A stretch of 64,000 nucleotides of DNA from Paenibacillus sp. FSL H7-0357 (GTDB lineage: Bacteria; Bacillota; Bacilli; Paenibacillales; Paenibacillaceae): the NCBI RefSeq assembly GCF_000758525.1, contig NZ_CP009241.1, positions 2,232,001-2,296,000 of the forward strand. The letters are read 5' to 3'. Both the position numbers and the translations under genes were made by a program. How positions within the stretch are numbered: the stretch's first letter is position 1; every line of letters begins with the position of its first letter. Below, in pieces: positions 7,357 through 16,225 of this stretch. Under the pieces are notes generated by a model that saw only the letters and a program-made list of their open reading frames with translations, was not told the origin of the DNA and ran no database searches.

Positions 7357-8288
7357 TCGCTTTTTTGAGTGTGGCTATCCTGCTGCTACTGATCGTGATC
7401 CTCTGGCAGTACCTGCGTCTGCGGGAGCATTCCCGCCACCTCGATTATATCCATACCAAACTTACGAGCATTGTTGACCGGGGCTCGCACGAAAGGCTGC
7501 TTCTGTTCAATAGCAACCCTCATCTGCAAACGCTGCTGACTGATCTCAACAGGCTGCTGGACGTCAATCACAAGGGAGCGGTCGAACTGGCCAAGCTGGA
7601 GAAGTCTATGCGCAGCATGCTGGCAAACATCTCCCATGATCTGAAGACTCCGCTGACGGTGGTGCTCGGCTATATTGAAACGATTCTCCATGACGGGAAT
7701 ATAACGGAAGAGGAGCAGGCGCATATTCTGCGGATGATTCATGCCAAGGCAGAAGAGGTGATCCGGCTGATGAACAGCTTTTTTGATCTGGCCAAGCTGG
7801 AGTCCGGGGATAAGCAGATCGCGCTGTCGCGGGTGGAGCTGGGCGAGGTCTGCCGGCGGAACATACTTTCCTTTTACGATATCCTGAATGCCAAGGGCAG
7901 TGAGGTGGAGATTGGGATTCCGGATGAGGCGATGTACATGATGGGCAACGAGGAGGCGCTGGACCGGGTGCTGTCCAATCTGTTGTCCAATGCGATCAAT
8001 TACGGGGATGCCGGAGGTGTACTTGGACTCACCCTCTACAGCGCAGGAGACCAGGTGTGCATAGACGTATGGGACCGGGGCAAAGGTATCACCGAAGGGC
8101 ATCAGGATAAAGTCTTCGAACGGCTCTACACACTGGAGGATTCCCGCAACCGTGACTATCAGGGGAGCGGCCTTGGGCTGACCATCACCAAACGGTTGAC
8201 CGAACAGATGAACGGCAGCATTACCTTACGCAGCAAACCTTACGTCAAAACGGTATTTACGCTTTCTTTTCGCAGGCTGACCTTCTAA
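7353..8288 (+). CDS. Sensor histidine kinase
   Basis: A 311-residue kinase with one N-terminal membrane segment (residues 3-19) and almost no extracellular domain. It has the H-box NISHDLKTPLT (phosphorylated H95), N-box NLLSNAINY, G1 VWDRGKGI and G2 GSGLGLTITKRL. The start ATG overlaps the regulator's stop codon by four bases. The lack of an outer sensor domain suggests that it senses through the membrane or through its partner transporter, as in antibiotic-detoxification modules; this is inference from architecture and neighbours. Confidence 0.92.
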   Translation: MIAFLSVAILLLLIVILWQYLRLREHSRHLDYIHTKLTSIVDRGSHERLLLFNSNPHLQTLLTDLNRLLDVNHKGAVELAKLEKSMRSMLANISHDLKTPLTVVLGYIETILHDGNITEEEQAHILRMIHAKAEEVIRLMNSFFDLAKLESGDKQIALSRVELGEVCRRNILSFYDILNAKGSEVEIGIPDEAMYMMGNEEALDRVLSNLLSNAINYGDAGGVLGLTLYSAGDQVCIDVWDRGKGITEGHQDKVFERLYTLEDSRNRDYQGSGLGLTITKRLTEQMNGSITLRSKPYVKTVFTLSFRRLTF

Positions 8289-8332
8289 AAACTATACTGG
8301 TCCGGCGGCTTAACCTGCACTTACGGCTGCAT

Positions 8333-8352
8333 CTTAAGATTTTCGTAAGAAT
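8333..8352 (+). promoter_or_regulatory. Possible response-regulator site before the ABC operon
   Basis: CTTAAGATTTTCGTAAGAAT contains a direct repeat (TAAGAT, TAAGAA) spaced 11 bases start to start, the helical spacing used by OmpR-type dimers. It lies about 80 bases before the ABC ATPase gene. A TACAAT at 8383-8388 may be the -10 box. This would make the transporter the target of the regulator upstream. Confidence 0.35.
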
Positions 8353-8431
8353 CAGGTAATAAAAAAGAAAATTCCGCTGTGTACAATAAGAACCAGGAAG
8401 ACAAACGAAGAAGCCAAAGGGGATAACGGAA

Positions 8432-9349
8432 ATGACCACCATACTGCGTACTTGGGATTTAACCAAGGAGTATCAAGGCAAAGAGGCTGTCAAAGGCGTG
8501 AATATGAATATCAAGCAAGGCGAAATTTACGGGTTCCTGGGACCTAACGGTGCGGGCAAAACTACGGTGATGAAAATGATCACCAATCTGGTGAAGCCGA
8601 CGGCAGGGGAGATTGAATTTTTTGGCGAGTTTATGACAAACCGTTCCTATGAAATGCTGAAACGTATGGGCTGCATTATTGAATATCCGGTATTCTACGA
8701 CAAGCTGACGGCAAGAGAAAATCTCCAGCTGCACGGGGAGTATATGGGTTACTACGATGCCAAGGCCATGGAAGAAGCGCTGGAGCTGGTGAAGCTGAAG
8801 GGTGTGGACAAAAAGCCGGTCAAGCAGTTTTCCCTGGGGATGAAACAGCGGCTGGGCATTGCCCGGGCAGTCATGACGAAACCGGAGCTGCTCATTCTGG
8901 ATGAGCCGATCAACGGGCTGGACCCCATGGGCATCAAGGAGCTGCGTGAGGTGTTCCGCATGCTGAGCCGCGAATACGGAATGACGCTGCTGATCTCCAG
9001 CCATATTCTGGGTGAAGTTGAACAGGTCGCCGACACCATCGGCATGATCCGTGACGGAATTCTGCTGGAGGAAGTGGCGATGGATACGATTCGCAGCCAG
9101 AACACGCAATACATTGAACTGATTACCGGAGAGAGCAGCAAAGCGGTGTATGTTCTGGAGCACAAGCTGGGACTCACCAACTTCAAGGTGCTCGACCCGC
9201 GGACGATCCGCATTTACGATGCCATACAGCAGCTTGAACTGAATAAAGCACTGGTAGAAGCGGGTGTGGAGCTGGAAAGCCTGAGTAAAAAGAATCATTC
9301 GCTGGAAGATCATTTTGTGGAACTGATGGGGGGTGAGGGCATTGCTTAA
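8432..9349 (+). CDS. ABC transporter ATPase, bacitracin/lantibiotic-resistance type
   Basis: 305 residues with Walker A GPNGAGKT (37-44), signature FSLGMKQRLGIA, Walker B ELLILDEP, and the H-loop SSHILGE. The order and the ~80-residue C-terminal extension match BcrA-like exporters, which pump out peptide antibiotics or lantibiotics with an ABC-2 type membrane partner. AAAGGGG lies upstream of the ATG at 8432. The gene overlaps the permease start. It follows the two-component genes by 143 bases and probably has its own regulated promoter. Confidence 0.92.
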   Translation: MTTILRTWDLTKEYQGKEAVKGVNMNIKQGEIYGFLGPNGAGKTTVMKMITNLVKPTAGEIEFFGEFMTNRSYEMLKRMGCIIEYPVFYDKLTARENLQLHGEYMGYYDAKAMEEALELVKLKGVDKKPVKQFSLGMKQRLGIARAVMTKPELLILDEPINGLDPMGIKELREVFRMLSREYGMTLLISSHILGEVEQVADTIGMIRDGILLEEVAMDTIRSQNTQYIELITGESSKAVYVLEHKLGLTNFKVLDPRTIRIYDAIQQLELNKALVEAGVELESLSKKNHSLEDHFVELMGGEGIA

Positions 9350-10043
9350 GCTGATACAACTGGAAATCCGTAAAAACAAACTGGCAGGCATGCTCAAAGG
9401 CGTTGCCATCGCCAACCTCGCAATTTTTGTCTTTATGCTGCTGCTTACTTACGTTGATTCTGAAGGCAGCGGCAGCGGCGGCGGGGAATTCAAGTCTTAT
9501 GCAGAGATGTTTGACGGCTTGTATGTTCTTGTCAAGGCGACCTTTGTGGTGTTTGCTTCGGTTGTACTGAGCAAGCTGGTTATTGATGAGTATAAGAACA
9601 ATACTATCACTTTGCTCTTTATGTACCCTATCTCCCGTAAAAAGCTCTTAGGTGCCAAAATTATCATCGTATTCCTCTTTACACTGATCAGTATTTTTGT
9701 AACGGATGTTCTGATTAGCGCTCTTCTGATCGGACTTAACTCCTTCACCCATGCGATTCCGGGACAGCTGGATTTGGCTGTGGTTCCTGGAGAGATGATC
9801 CGGATAGGTGCGGATGCGGCATATGCGGCAGGGATTGGACTAATTCCTTTATATATTGGAATGCGCAAGAAATCCGTACCAGCCACCATAGTTACTGCAG
9901 TGTTGCTTGTCAGCGTGAGTGCCTCCGATTTTGGTAATTTCCAGCCGGGTAATCTGGTAGGGTTCTCCATCTTCCTCAGTCTGCTTGGCGTAGCCATTGC
10001 TTACCTGTCGATCCGGAATATTGAACAGAAGGATATTGCCTGA
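9342..10043 (+). CDS. ABC-2 type permease
   Basis: About 233 residues with six predicted membrane segments; partner of the ATPase it overlaps. I prefer the TTG at 9342, giving the family-like start MLKLIQLEIRKNK with GGGGG eight bases upstream; a GTG at 9333 would add three residues. KNNTITLLFMYPISRKKLLGAK, just after the second membrane segment, is typical of ABC-2 permeases in Bacillota lantibiotic-immunity-type exporters. A terminator follows at 10155. Substrate unknown. Confidence 0.85.
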   Translation: MLKLIQLEIRKNKLAGMLKGVAIANLAIFVFMLLLTYVDSEGSGSGGGEFKSYAEMFDGLYVLVKATFVVFASVVLSKLVIDEYKNNTITLLFMYPISRKKLLGAKIIIVFLFTLISIFVTDVLISALLIGLNSFTHAIPGQLDLAVVPGEMIRIGADAAYAAGIGLIPLYIGMRKKSVPATIVTAVLLVSVSASDFGNFQPGNLVGFSIFLSLLGVAIAYLSIRNIEQKDIA

Positions 10044-10154
10044 AGGTAACCGGAAGTACAGCTTTGAGTGTTTTCATTTCCTAAGTTCCTCTGCGGTGAG
10101 GTTAAGGATGGTCCAACCGTTCTTGCTCATCTGCCGGAGGGACTTTTTTGCTGT

Positions 10155-10204
10155 AAAACCGCTTGGCATCAATGTTTTGATGGCGACCAACTGCGGTTTT
10201 TTTG
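10155..10204 (+). terminator. Terminator of the ABC transporter operon
   Basis: AAAACCGC (10155-10162) pairs with GCGGTTTT (10193-10200), with an inner CATCAA/TTGATG hairpin, followed by a T-run. Confidence 0.8.
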
Positions 10205-10211
10205 CTATAAT
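10203..10211 (+). promoter_or_regulatory. Extended -10 promoter before the PAS kinase
   Basis: TGCTATAAT matches the TGnTATAAT extended -10 consensus, directly after the terminator T-run and about 115 bases before the kinase start. No clear -35 is seen. Confidence 0.35.
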
Positions 10212-10325
10212 AGTTCTTAATTCAGCAATTTTCGAGCGGAGTACAGATTGAAGTTATGGCTACAGTTTATCCGCAGTTAATGAATAGATGAAGATACAGG
10301 ATTGAAGCAGCAGAGGAGGTGGGCT

Positions 10326-12005
10326 ATGACTAAACAATGGTCTTTTATTCTGGATCGGGTGCTTTCGGAAGAAGGTGCTTATAAAGCGTTATACGATCAT
10401 CACCCCGACCTGATAATTGTGCTGGACAGGCAGGGATATTATGTAGACAGCAACCGTGCTTTTGAAGTTGCCGCTGGCGCAGATCCGGAGCTTCATGAGC
10501 CATTGTCTGGTTTGCGGCTAGAACCTCCCGGAGAAGAACATTTTGCTGCAGCGCTCGGGGGTATCGGCTCCGGCTTTGAACTAGAGGCGGATGAGAGCCG
10601 CGGAAGCAGCCCGGCTGCGGTTACGTATGTGCCGGTAAAAGCTGAAGAAGGGATCGCAGGCGTGTTCGCCATTATCCGATATGACCAGAGCCGTGTTCTT
10701 CCTCTTCTGCTTCAGGAATGGTTCGGCAGGCTCCTGACCGGGGAAGTTTCTCCCATGGAATGGACGGATGAGCGGACACCGGGGCGTGAAGAGGAGCTTA
10801 TAGAACTGGCTATGGTGGAGGAGCAGCAGAAGGCAGAGCTGGTGCTGGAGATGTCAGAGGACAGGCATCTTAGCCTGATATTCAACTCTATTGCAGCCGG
10901 AATCTTCGGGCTCGACACGTTGGGCCGGACCTTCTTTATCAACCGTGAGGGAGCAGATATGCTGGGTTATGAGCCCTACGAGCTGAGGGGGCTGCCGTTG
11001 ATGGATGTGATTCATCATATCCGCGGAGACGGGTCAAGGTACCAGCAGCATGAATGTCCGATCTGGCAGACCCTGCAGGATGGTGTCACCCGCAGTAGAG
11101 GGGATGAAATCTTCTGGCGGAAGGATGGCACCAGCTTTTTTGTCAGCTACCGGATTGCACCGCTTCTGCATAAAGGAATCATCTGCGGTGTAGTGGGCTC
11201 TTTCAGTGATATTACCAATGAACGGGAGATTCTCCGGGCCAAGGAATCAGCAGAGCAGGCGGCTCAGGCTAAGTCCGATTTCCTGGCGATGATGAGCCAT
11301 GAGATCCGTACCCCGATGAACGGGATGATTGGCATGGCCGACCTCCTGCTGGAAACAGAGCTGGAAGAAGAGCAGCGCGGCTACGCCGAGATTCTGCGCA
11401 GCAGCAGCTATAGTCTGCTACAAATTCTAAATGACATTCTCGATTTCAGTAAAATGGAAGCCGGCAAAATGCCGCTGCTGTCGGAGAAATTTGATCTGCG
11501 TGAAATGCTGGAGAGCATTATAGATTTATTCACCCCCAAAGCTGAAGAGAAAAAGCTGGCGCTGCGCTGGTGGGCGGATACAAGCGTTCCGGCCATAGTG
11601 AAGACCGATCCCAGCCGCCTGCGCCAAATCATCGTCAATTTGGTCGGTAATGCGCTTAAATTCACGGAACGTGGAAGCGTAACCTTGTCGGTGAAGAACA
11701 TTCCGCTGCCGGGTTCACCGGAATACCTGCTGGAATTTTCTGTCCGTGATACAGGAGTGGGAATTGCCGACAGCAAGCTGAATCTGCTCTTTCAGTCCTT
11801 TTCGCAGCTGCATCCGTTCATTAACCGCAAATATGGCGGAACGGGACTGGGACTGGCCATCTGCAAGCAGCTCGTCGAGCTGATGGGCGGAACGATTTTT
11901 GTGGAGAGTGAAGAAGAACGGGGTTCGACCTTCCGCTTTATGCTGCCATTCGTCCATGAAGAAGCTGAATCAGAAGCAGAAGCGGGAATCACACCCTACC
12001 TGTGA
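10326..12005 (+). CDS. Soluble PAS-PAS histidine kinase
   Basis: 559 residues without membrane segments. A first PAS-like domain (about 15-120, [19 protein letters not shown]) and a second (about 180-295, [20 protein letters not shown] then FSDITNERE) lead to a kinase core: H-box [16 protein letters not shown] with H325, N-box [14 protein letters not shown]1 [10 protein letters not shown]2 [11 protein letters not shown]. The core resembles hybrid kinases such as BarA, but there is no receiver domain, so the phosphate must go to an unlinked regulator. AGGAGGTGGGCT before the ATG at 10326 fixes the start; an earlier TTG frame extension is not needed. It senses a cytoplasmic signal of unknown nature; in spore formers such kinases can feed sporulation or stress relays. 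Confidence 0.9.
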   Translation: MTKQWSFILDRVLSEEGAYKALYDHHPDLIIVLDRQGYYVDSNRAFEVAAGADPELHEPLSGLRLEPPGEEHFAAALGGIGSGFELEADESRGSSPAAVTYVPVKAEEGIAGVFAIIRYDQSRVLPLLLQEWFGRLLTGEVSPMEWTDERTPGREEELIELAMVEEQQKAELVLEMSEDRHLSLIFNSIAAGIFGLDTLGRTFFINREGADMLGYEPYELRGLPLMDVIHHIRGDGSRYQQHECPIWQTLQDGVTRSRGDEIFWRKDGTSFFVSYRIAPLLHKGIICGVVGSFSDITNEREILRAKESAEQAAQAKSDFLAMMSHEIRTPMNGMIGMADLLLETELEEEQRGYAEILRSSSYSLLQILNDILDFSKMEAGKMPLLSEKFDLREMLESIIDLFTPKAEEKKLALRWWADTSVPAIVKTDPSRLRQIIVNLVGNALKFTERGSVTLSVKNIPLPGSPEYLLEFSVRDTGVGIADSKLNLLFQSFSQLHPFINRKYGGTGLGLAICKQLVELMGGTIFVESEEERGSTFRFMLPFVHEEAESEAEAGITPYL

Positions 12006-12056
12006 ACAAGCCGTCTTTGTATTGAATGTTCGAACTGGATTAAACATAGCCATAAC

Positions 12057-12100
12057 AAAAACCAGCAAGCTCCGGTTATCGGGGCATTGCTGGTTTTTTT
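12057..12100 (+). terminator. Terminator of the PAS kinase gene
   Basis: AAACCAGCAA (12059-12068) pairs with TTGCTGGTTT (12087-12096) and is followed by T residues, 50 bases after the stop codon. Confidence 0.88.
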
Positions 12101-12155
12101 GAAAATATAAGAATTTATACGCTTCGCACTATAAATTATCCTTCTATTTCTCGCT

Positions 12156-12193
12156 GAAACGGATACCGTCCTTTTGAGGACGGTATCCGTTTC
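12156..12193 (-). terminator. Hairpin downstream of the degV gene
   Basis: A perfect 16-bp inverted repeat (12156-12171 with 12178-12193) with a 6-base loop lies just beyond the degV stop codon. The stem is strong, but no T-run follows on either strand, so it may protect the mRNA end rather than terminate. Confidence 0.65.
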
Positions 12194-12211
12194 CACTTGG
12201 CTGTTCAATAG

Positions 12212-13057
12212 TTAGTGCATATACATGAGGCCTACTGTAGCGGGTCCGCAGTGGCTGCCAATGACACAGCCGGCATGAATGACGGCAATCTCTTCAACAT
12301 CGGTCTGTTCACGCAGCGCCGCCACCAAAAAGTTGGCATCCTCTTCACCCAGTGTGTGGGCCACGATGAGCAGCTCCTTATCCATTTCCCCGGCATTGGC
12401 AAGGGCATGCTGGAGCATTTGTTCCACAGCTTTCTCCTTCTTGCCGCGAACTTTGCTCACAGGTACAATCGCACCGTCAATCAGCCGCAGCACAGGCCGG
12501 ATCTTCAACAGGCTGCCGATAAAATTCTGCATACCTGAACAACGTCCACCCATATATAAGTAATCCAGTGTATCCACAACAAATTCTGTCTCCACTCGGT
12601 CGCGGCATTGCTTCAGCATAGCGGCAATTTCCCTGCTGCTGTGGCCTTTGGCTGCGGCGCGAACCGCTTTCATCACTAGGAGCGCAATCCCTCCGCATAA
12701 CGTCTGGGAATCAACCACTTGAACGCGTCCTTCAGGAAACTCCCCTGCAGCCAGCAGGGCATTCTGATATGTAGAGGATAAAGAAGAGGAAAGACTGATA
12801 TAGACGACGTCTCCTCCGCTGCTGATGACCGGCCCAAAAGCGGCCATGAAGTCGGCGGGCGAAGGTGCAGCGGTCTTCGGCAGTGCTCCATTTGCGGCGA
12901 CACGACGATACACTTCCTCAGGTGTAATATCTACACCATCCTTGTAGGTACCGTCTTGAAATACTACATACAGCGGGACGATGCCAATATCATACGTTTC
13001 CTTCCAGCCTTGCGGCAAATCGGAAGTGCTGTCTGAAAAGATTTTTACGATAGACAT
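12212..13057 (-). CDS. DegV family protein (fatty-acid-binding FakB type)
   Basis: 281 residues: MSIVKIFSDSTSDLP at the start, FQDGTYKDGVDI, then PKTAAPSPADF, YISLSSSLSSTYQNA, YMGGRCSG and a C-terminal HAGCVIGSHCGPATVGLMY. These are DegV hallmarks; characterised members (FakB) hold a fatty acid for phosphorylation by the kinase FakA. No FakA is seen in the window, so it must be elsewhere. AAGGAG six bases before the ATG at 13057 sets the start; 29 further upstream codons of open frame look non-coding. Cytoplasmic, single-gene unit. The fatty acid bound cannot be read from sequence. Confidence 0.92.
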   Translation of the reverse strand: MSIVKIFSDSTSDLPQGWKETYDIGIVPLYVVFQDGTYKDGVDITPEEVYRRVAANGALPKTAAPSPADFMAAFGPVISSGGDVVYISLSSSLSSTYQNALLAAGEFPEGRVQVVDSQTLCGGIALLVMKAVRAAAKGHSSREIAAMLKQCRDRVETEFVVDTLDYLYMGGRCSGMQNFIGSLLKIRPVLRLIDGAIVPVSKVRGKKEKAVEQMLQHALANAGEMDKELLIVAHTLGEEDANFLVAALREQTDVEEIAVIHAGCVIGSHCGPATVGLMYMH

Positions 13058-13224
13058 GAAATTCTCCTTCACCGAATCTCGGATGACAATATGACATAAT
13101 AGAATAAGCCATATAATCTGTTTATTATACCAAGCTATTGCCAATTCTCAAAATGAAAATTAATAGAGAAGGAGCTGGGAAATATGCCAATCTCTTTACG
13201 CGGCTGCTTCCGGCAAGGTTTAAA

Positions 13225-13253
13225 CAAAAAGGACTACCCTAATCGGGTAGCCC
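13225..13253 (-). terminator. Terminator of the second AraC-type gene
   Basis: Bases 13231-13253 fold as GGGCTACCCG/CGGGTAGTCC-like arms on the minus strand (GGACTACCC, loop TAAT, GGGTAGCCC on the plus strand), followed on the minus strand by TTTTTG. It stands seven bases after the stop codon. Confidence 0.85.
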
Positions 13254-13259
13254 AGTTGC

Positions 13260-14129
13260 TTATTTCTTCATCACCGGAATCCACACTTCACAGACATAAT
13301 CCTCTGCATCCGGGTCGCCTGGTGGATAAAGCTCGAATTCCGGACCACCTGCATGCTCATAGCCGGTACCCGGGAACCACTCCTGGAAAATCCGCTGCCA
13401 CACATTTTGAATCGCATGCGGCATGGGGCCGACTGAGGTGAATACGGCCCAGCTTGCAGCTGGAACCACCGCGGTTTCATAGCCTTGGGGATCCGTCTCC
13501 GGCGTACCTTCCACTCCGATCCAGTAGGACAGCAGCTCTTTCTCCATGTCCATACTCATACAGATGCCAAGCCAATCTTTGCCTGTGCCGATTTCAATCA
13601 GCTTATCCGAAGTGCCGTCCGCATTGCATTCATTCCAAAACTCAGGGATTCTGCGGAAATTCTCTCCCTCCCTGGTCGTAACCTCCATTGATTTGCCGAT
13701 GACGGTAAATGCGTCTTTCTCCACGATTCTGTATTCCATTTCCTGATCTCCCTTCAATGATAGATGGAAGGAGAGGCGGGGGAATGCCTTGAGCTGTACA
13801 CCCGGTTCACGCGCGGCGGAGGGGGTGAGTCCATGCGCTTTGCGGAACGCTTTGGCGAAGGCTTCCGGGGAGTCATATCCATATTTCAGCGCTACATCCA
13901 GCACCTTGATTTTGGAAATGGCCAGCTCCTGGGCGGCCAAAGTCAATCTGCGCTTGCGGATATAGTCTGCCACCGTTACCCCTGTCAGCATGCCGAACAT
14001 GCGCTGGAAATGAAAAGGGGAGACATGAGCCACCTTAGCCACTTCTTCTATGCGCAGGGGTTCGGTCATCTTGCTCTCCATATAATCCAAGGCATTTTTC
14101 ATTCGGATCAGCCATTCCACGTTTGCCAT
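13260..14129 (-). CDS. AraC-family regulator with GyrI-like domain
   Basis: 289 residues. Two HTH units fill residues 8-105 (LRIEEVAKVAHVSPFHFQRM, then LDVALKYGYDSPEAFAKAF and RKAHGLTPSAA), followed from about 130 by a GyrI-like ligand-binding domain ending in YVCEVWIPVMKK. The DNA-binding domain is N-terminal and the sensor C-terminal, as in the Rob/SoxS-like and transport-linked regulators of Bacillota. Its layout is that of the partial gene at 1-822. No obvious target gene is adjacent; the alpha-glucosidase upstream on the same strand ends 91 bases before it, so partial read-through is conceivable. Confidence 0.92.
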   Translation of the reverse strand: MANVEWLIRMKNALDYMESKMTEPLRIEEVAKVAHVSPFHFQRMFGMLTGVTVADYIRKRRLTLAAQELAISKIKVLDVALKYGYDSPEAFAKAFRKAHGLTPSAAREPGVQLKAFPRLSFHLSLKGDQEMEYRIVEKDAFTVIGKSMEVTTREGENFRRIPEFWNECNADGTSDKLIEIGTGKDWLGICMSMDMEKELLSYWIGVEGTPETDPQGYETAVVPAASWAVFTSVGPMPHAIQNVWQRIFQEWFPGTGYEHAGGPEFELYPPGDPDAEDYVCEVWIPVMKK

Positions 14130-14220
14130 CTCCCTTTTGCATTTATACTATCATGAGCCAGTCAACCAAGCCTGTTATTCTCTGCTCATTAATGACAGGT
14201 TAACACAAATCGGGTGTATG

Positions 14221-15909
14221 CTATAGACGAATTTGATAGACCCGGGCTTCATAAGGCCGCAAGGTTGCAAGGCTGGCAGCATCCGGCTCTCCCGGATAAT
14301 TGCCGATAATGATGCTGGTTACAGCCGCCAGCTCAGCAGGGAGATCAACCGGCTGCGGGTCAGCGCTGAAATTCAGCAGAATAAGCCACTGTTCATCGTC
14401 TAACGTCCGGGTATAGGCATAAATGTATTCATGCTCCGTCAGCAGCAGTTTATATTCGCCGTAAGCCATAATCTGATGTTCTTTACGCAAGCTAATCAGC
14501 TTCTGGTAATAATAAAACACGGAATCCGGATCAGCCAGCGCCTGCTCTACATTGATATCTGGGTAGTTCGGGTTAAGCTTCAGCCATGGCGCGCCTTGAG
14601 TGAAACCTGCATTTGCGGAGGCATCCCACTGCATTGGAGTACGGGCATTGTCCCGGCCTTTCGTGTGGATGGCCTGTAGAATCGTCTCATGCTCCGCGCC
14701 GCCTTCCGTGACCTTTTCCCGGTACATATTCAGGATCTCGATATCCTTATAATCTTCCAGCACAGGGAATTTCACATTCGTCATGCCGATTTCTTCGCCT
14801 TGATAGATGTAGGGCGTGCCTTTCAGCGTATGCAGCAGTGTAGCCAGCATTTTGGCTGACAGAACACGGTATTCACCATCATTGCCGAACCGGGAGACCA
14901 TCCGCGGCTGGTCATGATTATTCAGGTACAGACTGTTCCAGCCGCGTTCGGCTAAGCCAACCTGCCATTTATGCAGAATGTCGCGCAAGCCTTGGAGGCT
15001 CCAAGGGGTGACATCCCATTTGCCGCCGGGACCGGAGTCCACATCCATATGTTCAAATTGGAACACCATCTGCAGCTCCTGCCGGTCTTCGGCTGTATAC
15101 AGAATCGCATCCTCTACACTGGCCCCCGGAGTTTCACCAACCGTCATCACCTCATATTTGGAGAGGACCTCACGGTTCATTTCCTGCAAATATTCATGGA
15201 CCCGCGGGCCGTTCATAAAATATTCGCCGCCACCGGCCAGCTCTCCCGGAGCCAGCCCCTCTCTGTGAGCGGAAGGCAGGCCTTCCACCTTGGAGATCAT
15301 ATTAATGACGTCCATCCGTAAGCCATCGACGCCTTTGTCGAGCCAGAACGCGATCATTTTGTAGAGGGCTTCGCGAAGCTGCGGATTCTCCCAGTTGAGA
15401 TCCGGCTGCTTGCGGGAGAACAGATGAAGATAATATTCTCCGGTAGCTTCATCCAGCTCCCAGGCCGGACCGCTGAAGACGGAGCTCCAATTGTTGGGCC
15501 GTTCGCCATTCGGTCCGCCGGGCCGCCAAATATAATAATCGCGGTAAGGATTGTCCAGGGAGGAACGGGATTCGGCAAACCATGCGTGTTCATCCGAGGA
15601 ATGGTTGATCACAAGGTCCATCATCAGCTTGATGCCGCGTTCATGCAGTCCGGCCAGAAGCTCCTCCCAGTCCTTCAAAGTGCCGAACTCATCCATAATA
15701 TCCTCGTAATCGCTAATATCATAACCATTGTCGTCGTTGGGGGATTTATAGACCGGGGACAGCCAGACGACATCGACACCGAGCTTCTGCAAATAATCGA
15801 GGCGGGAGATAATCCCTTGCAGATCCCCGATTCCGTCTCCGTTGCTGTCCTGGAAGCTGCGAGGGTAGATTTGATAGACTACGGCTTCTTTCCAAAAGGC
15901 TCTTTTCAT
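14221..15909 (-). CDS. malL: Oligo-alpha-glucosidase (GH13, oligo-1,6-glucosidase/MalL type)
   Basis: 562 residues, nearly the length of B. subtilis MalL (561). Cytoplasmic, no signal peptide. The GH13 active site is intact: nucleophile D200 in GLRMDVIN, acid/base E259 in TVGETPG, D333 in NNHDQPR. The subfamily marks VVYQIYPRSFQDSNGDGIGD and DYEDIMDEFGT are present. It splits short alpha-1,4/alpha-1,6 glucosides (maltose, isomaltose, sucrose-like) to glucose. Whether alpha-1,6, alpha-1,4 or alpha,beta-trehalose links are preferred cannot be settled by eye. AAAGGAG stands nine bases before the ATG. I see no MalR operator before it; it is separated from maltose phosphorylase by a terminator and repeat C. 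Confidence 0.92.
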   Translation of the reverse strand: MKRAFWKEAVVYQIYPRSFQDSNGDGIGDLQGIISRLDYLQKLGVDVVWLSPVYKSPNDDNGYDISDYEDIMDEFGTLKDWEELLAGLHERGIKLMMDLVINHSSDEHAWFAESRSSLDNPYRDYYIWRPGGPNGERPNNWSSVFSGPAWELDEATGEYYLHLFSRKQPDLNWENPQLREALYKMIAFWLDKGVDGLRMDVINMISKVEGLPSAHREGLAPGELAGGGEYFMNGPRVHEYLQEMNREVLSKYEVMTVGETPGASVEDAILYTAEDRQELQMVFQFEHMDVDSGPGGKWDVTPWSLQGLRDILHKWQVGLAERGWNSLYLNNHDQPRMVSRFGNDGEYRVLSAKMLATLLHTLKGTPYIYQGEEIGMTNVKFPVLEDYKDIEILNMYREKVTEGGAEHETILQAIHTKGRDNARTPMQWDASANAGFTQGAPWLKLNPNYPDINVEQALADPDSVFYYYQKLISLRKEHQIMAYGEYKLLLTEHEYIYAYTRTLDDEQWLILLNFSADPQPVDLPAELAAVTSIIIGNYPGEPDAASLATLRPYEARVYQIRL

Positions 15910-16001
15910 TTTAAACGACTCCTTTGAGTGATTTTATAATGAAACCATAATGAATAATAAAAGATATAGGATGAACTTAAAAAGATCTTAGTGGGCAGCA
16001 G

Positions 16002-16138
16002 TAACGGAGGGGAAGTTTGGAACTGTAGGAGCTTTAGCGTCCGCCTTTATGTTTGGATTTCATCCGCAAATTGCGGCAACAATCAAGAAATCCAAACATA
16101 ACAGCGGCCGGAAGTCCAAACATTCCCCGGAGATACGG
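16002..16138 (+). repeat. Covarying hairpin repeat, copy C
   Basis: TAACGGAGGGGAAGTTTGG, then AACTGTAGGAGC, TTAGCGTCCGCCTTTATG, hairpin, ATAACAGCGGCCGGAAG and CCAAACATTCCCC. The main stem is a perfect 14-bp inverted repeat (16048-16061 with 16087-16100); the loop holds a perfect inner palindrome CCGCAAATTGCGG (16064-16076). Flanks are nearly the same as in copy B 11.8 kb away, whereas both stem arms and the inner hairpin differ in a pair-preserving way. It sits between the alpha-glucosidase gene and the terminator of maltose phosphorylase. Confidence 0.85.
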
Positions 16139-16173
16139 CGTAAGCCCATTCTGCAGATTTTTGAGTTTAACCT

Positions 16174-16211
16174 ATAAAAAACAACCCCGAAGGAGATTGA
16201 AGCCTCCGGGG
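16174..16211 (-). terminator. Terminator of maltose phosphorylase
   Basis: CCCCGAAGG (16185-16193) pairs, with one mismatch, with CCTCCGGGG (16203-16211), and the minus-strand transcript continues into TTTTTT (A-run 16176-16181 on the plus strand). It lies 14 bases after the stop codon. Confidence 0.85.
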
Positions 16212-16225
16212 CCATTTAGCCGGAA

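Noticed and set aside
12156..12193. Degenerate fifth copy of the covarying repeat
   Set aside because: It is a perfect hairpin, but the conserved flanks GCGTCCGCCTTT and AACAGCGG are absent.
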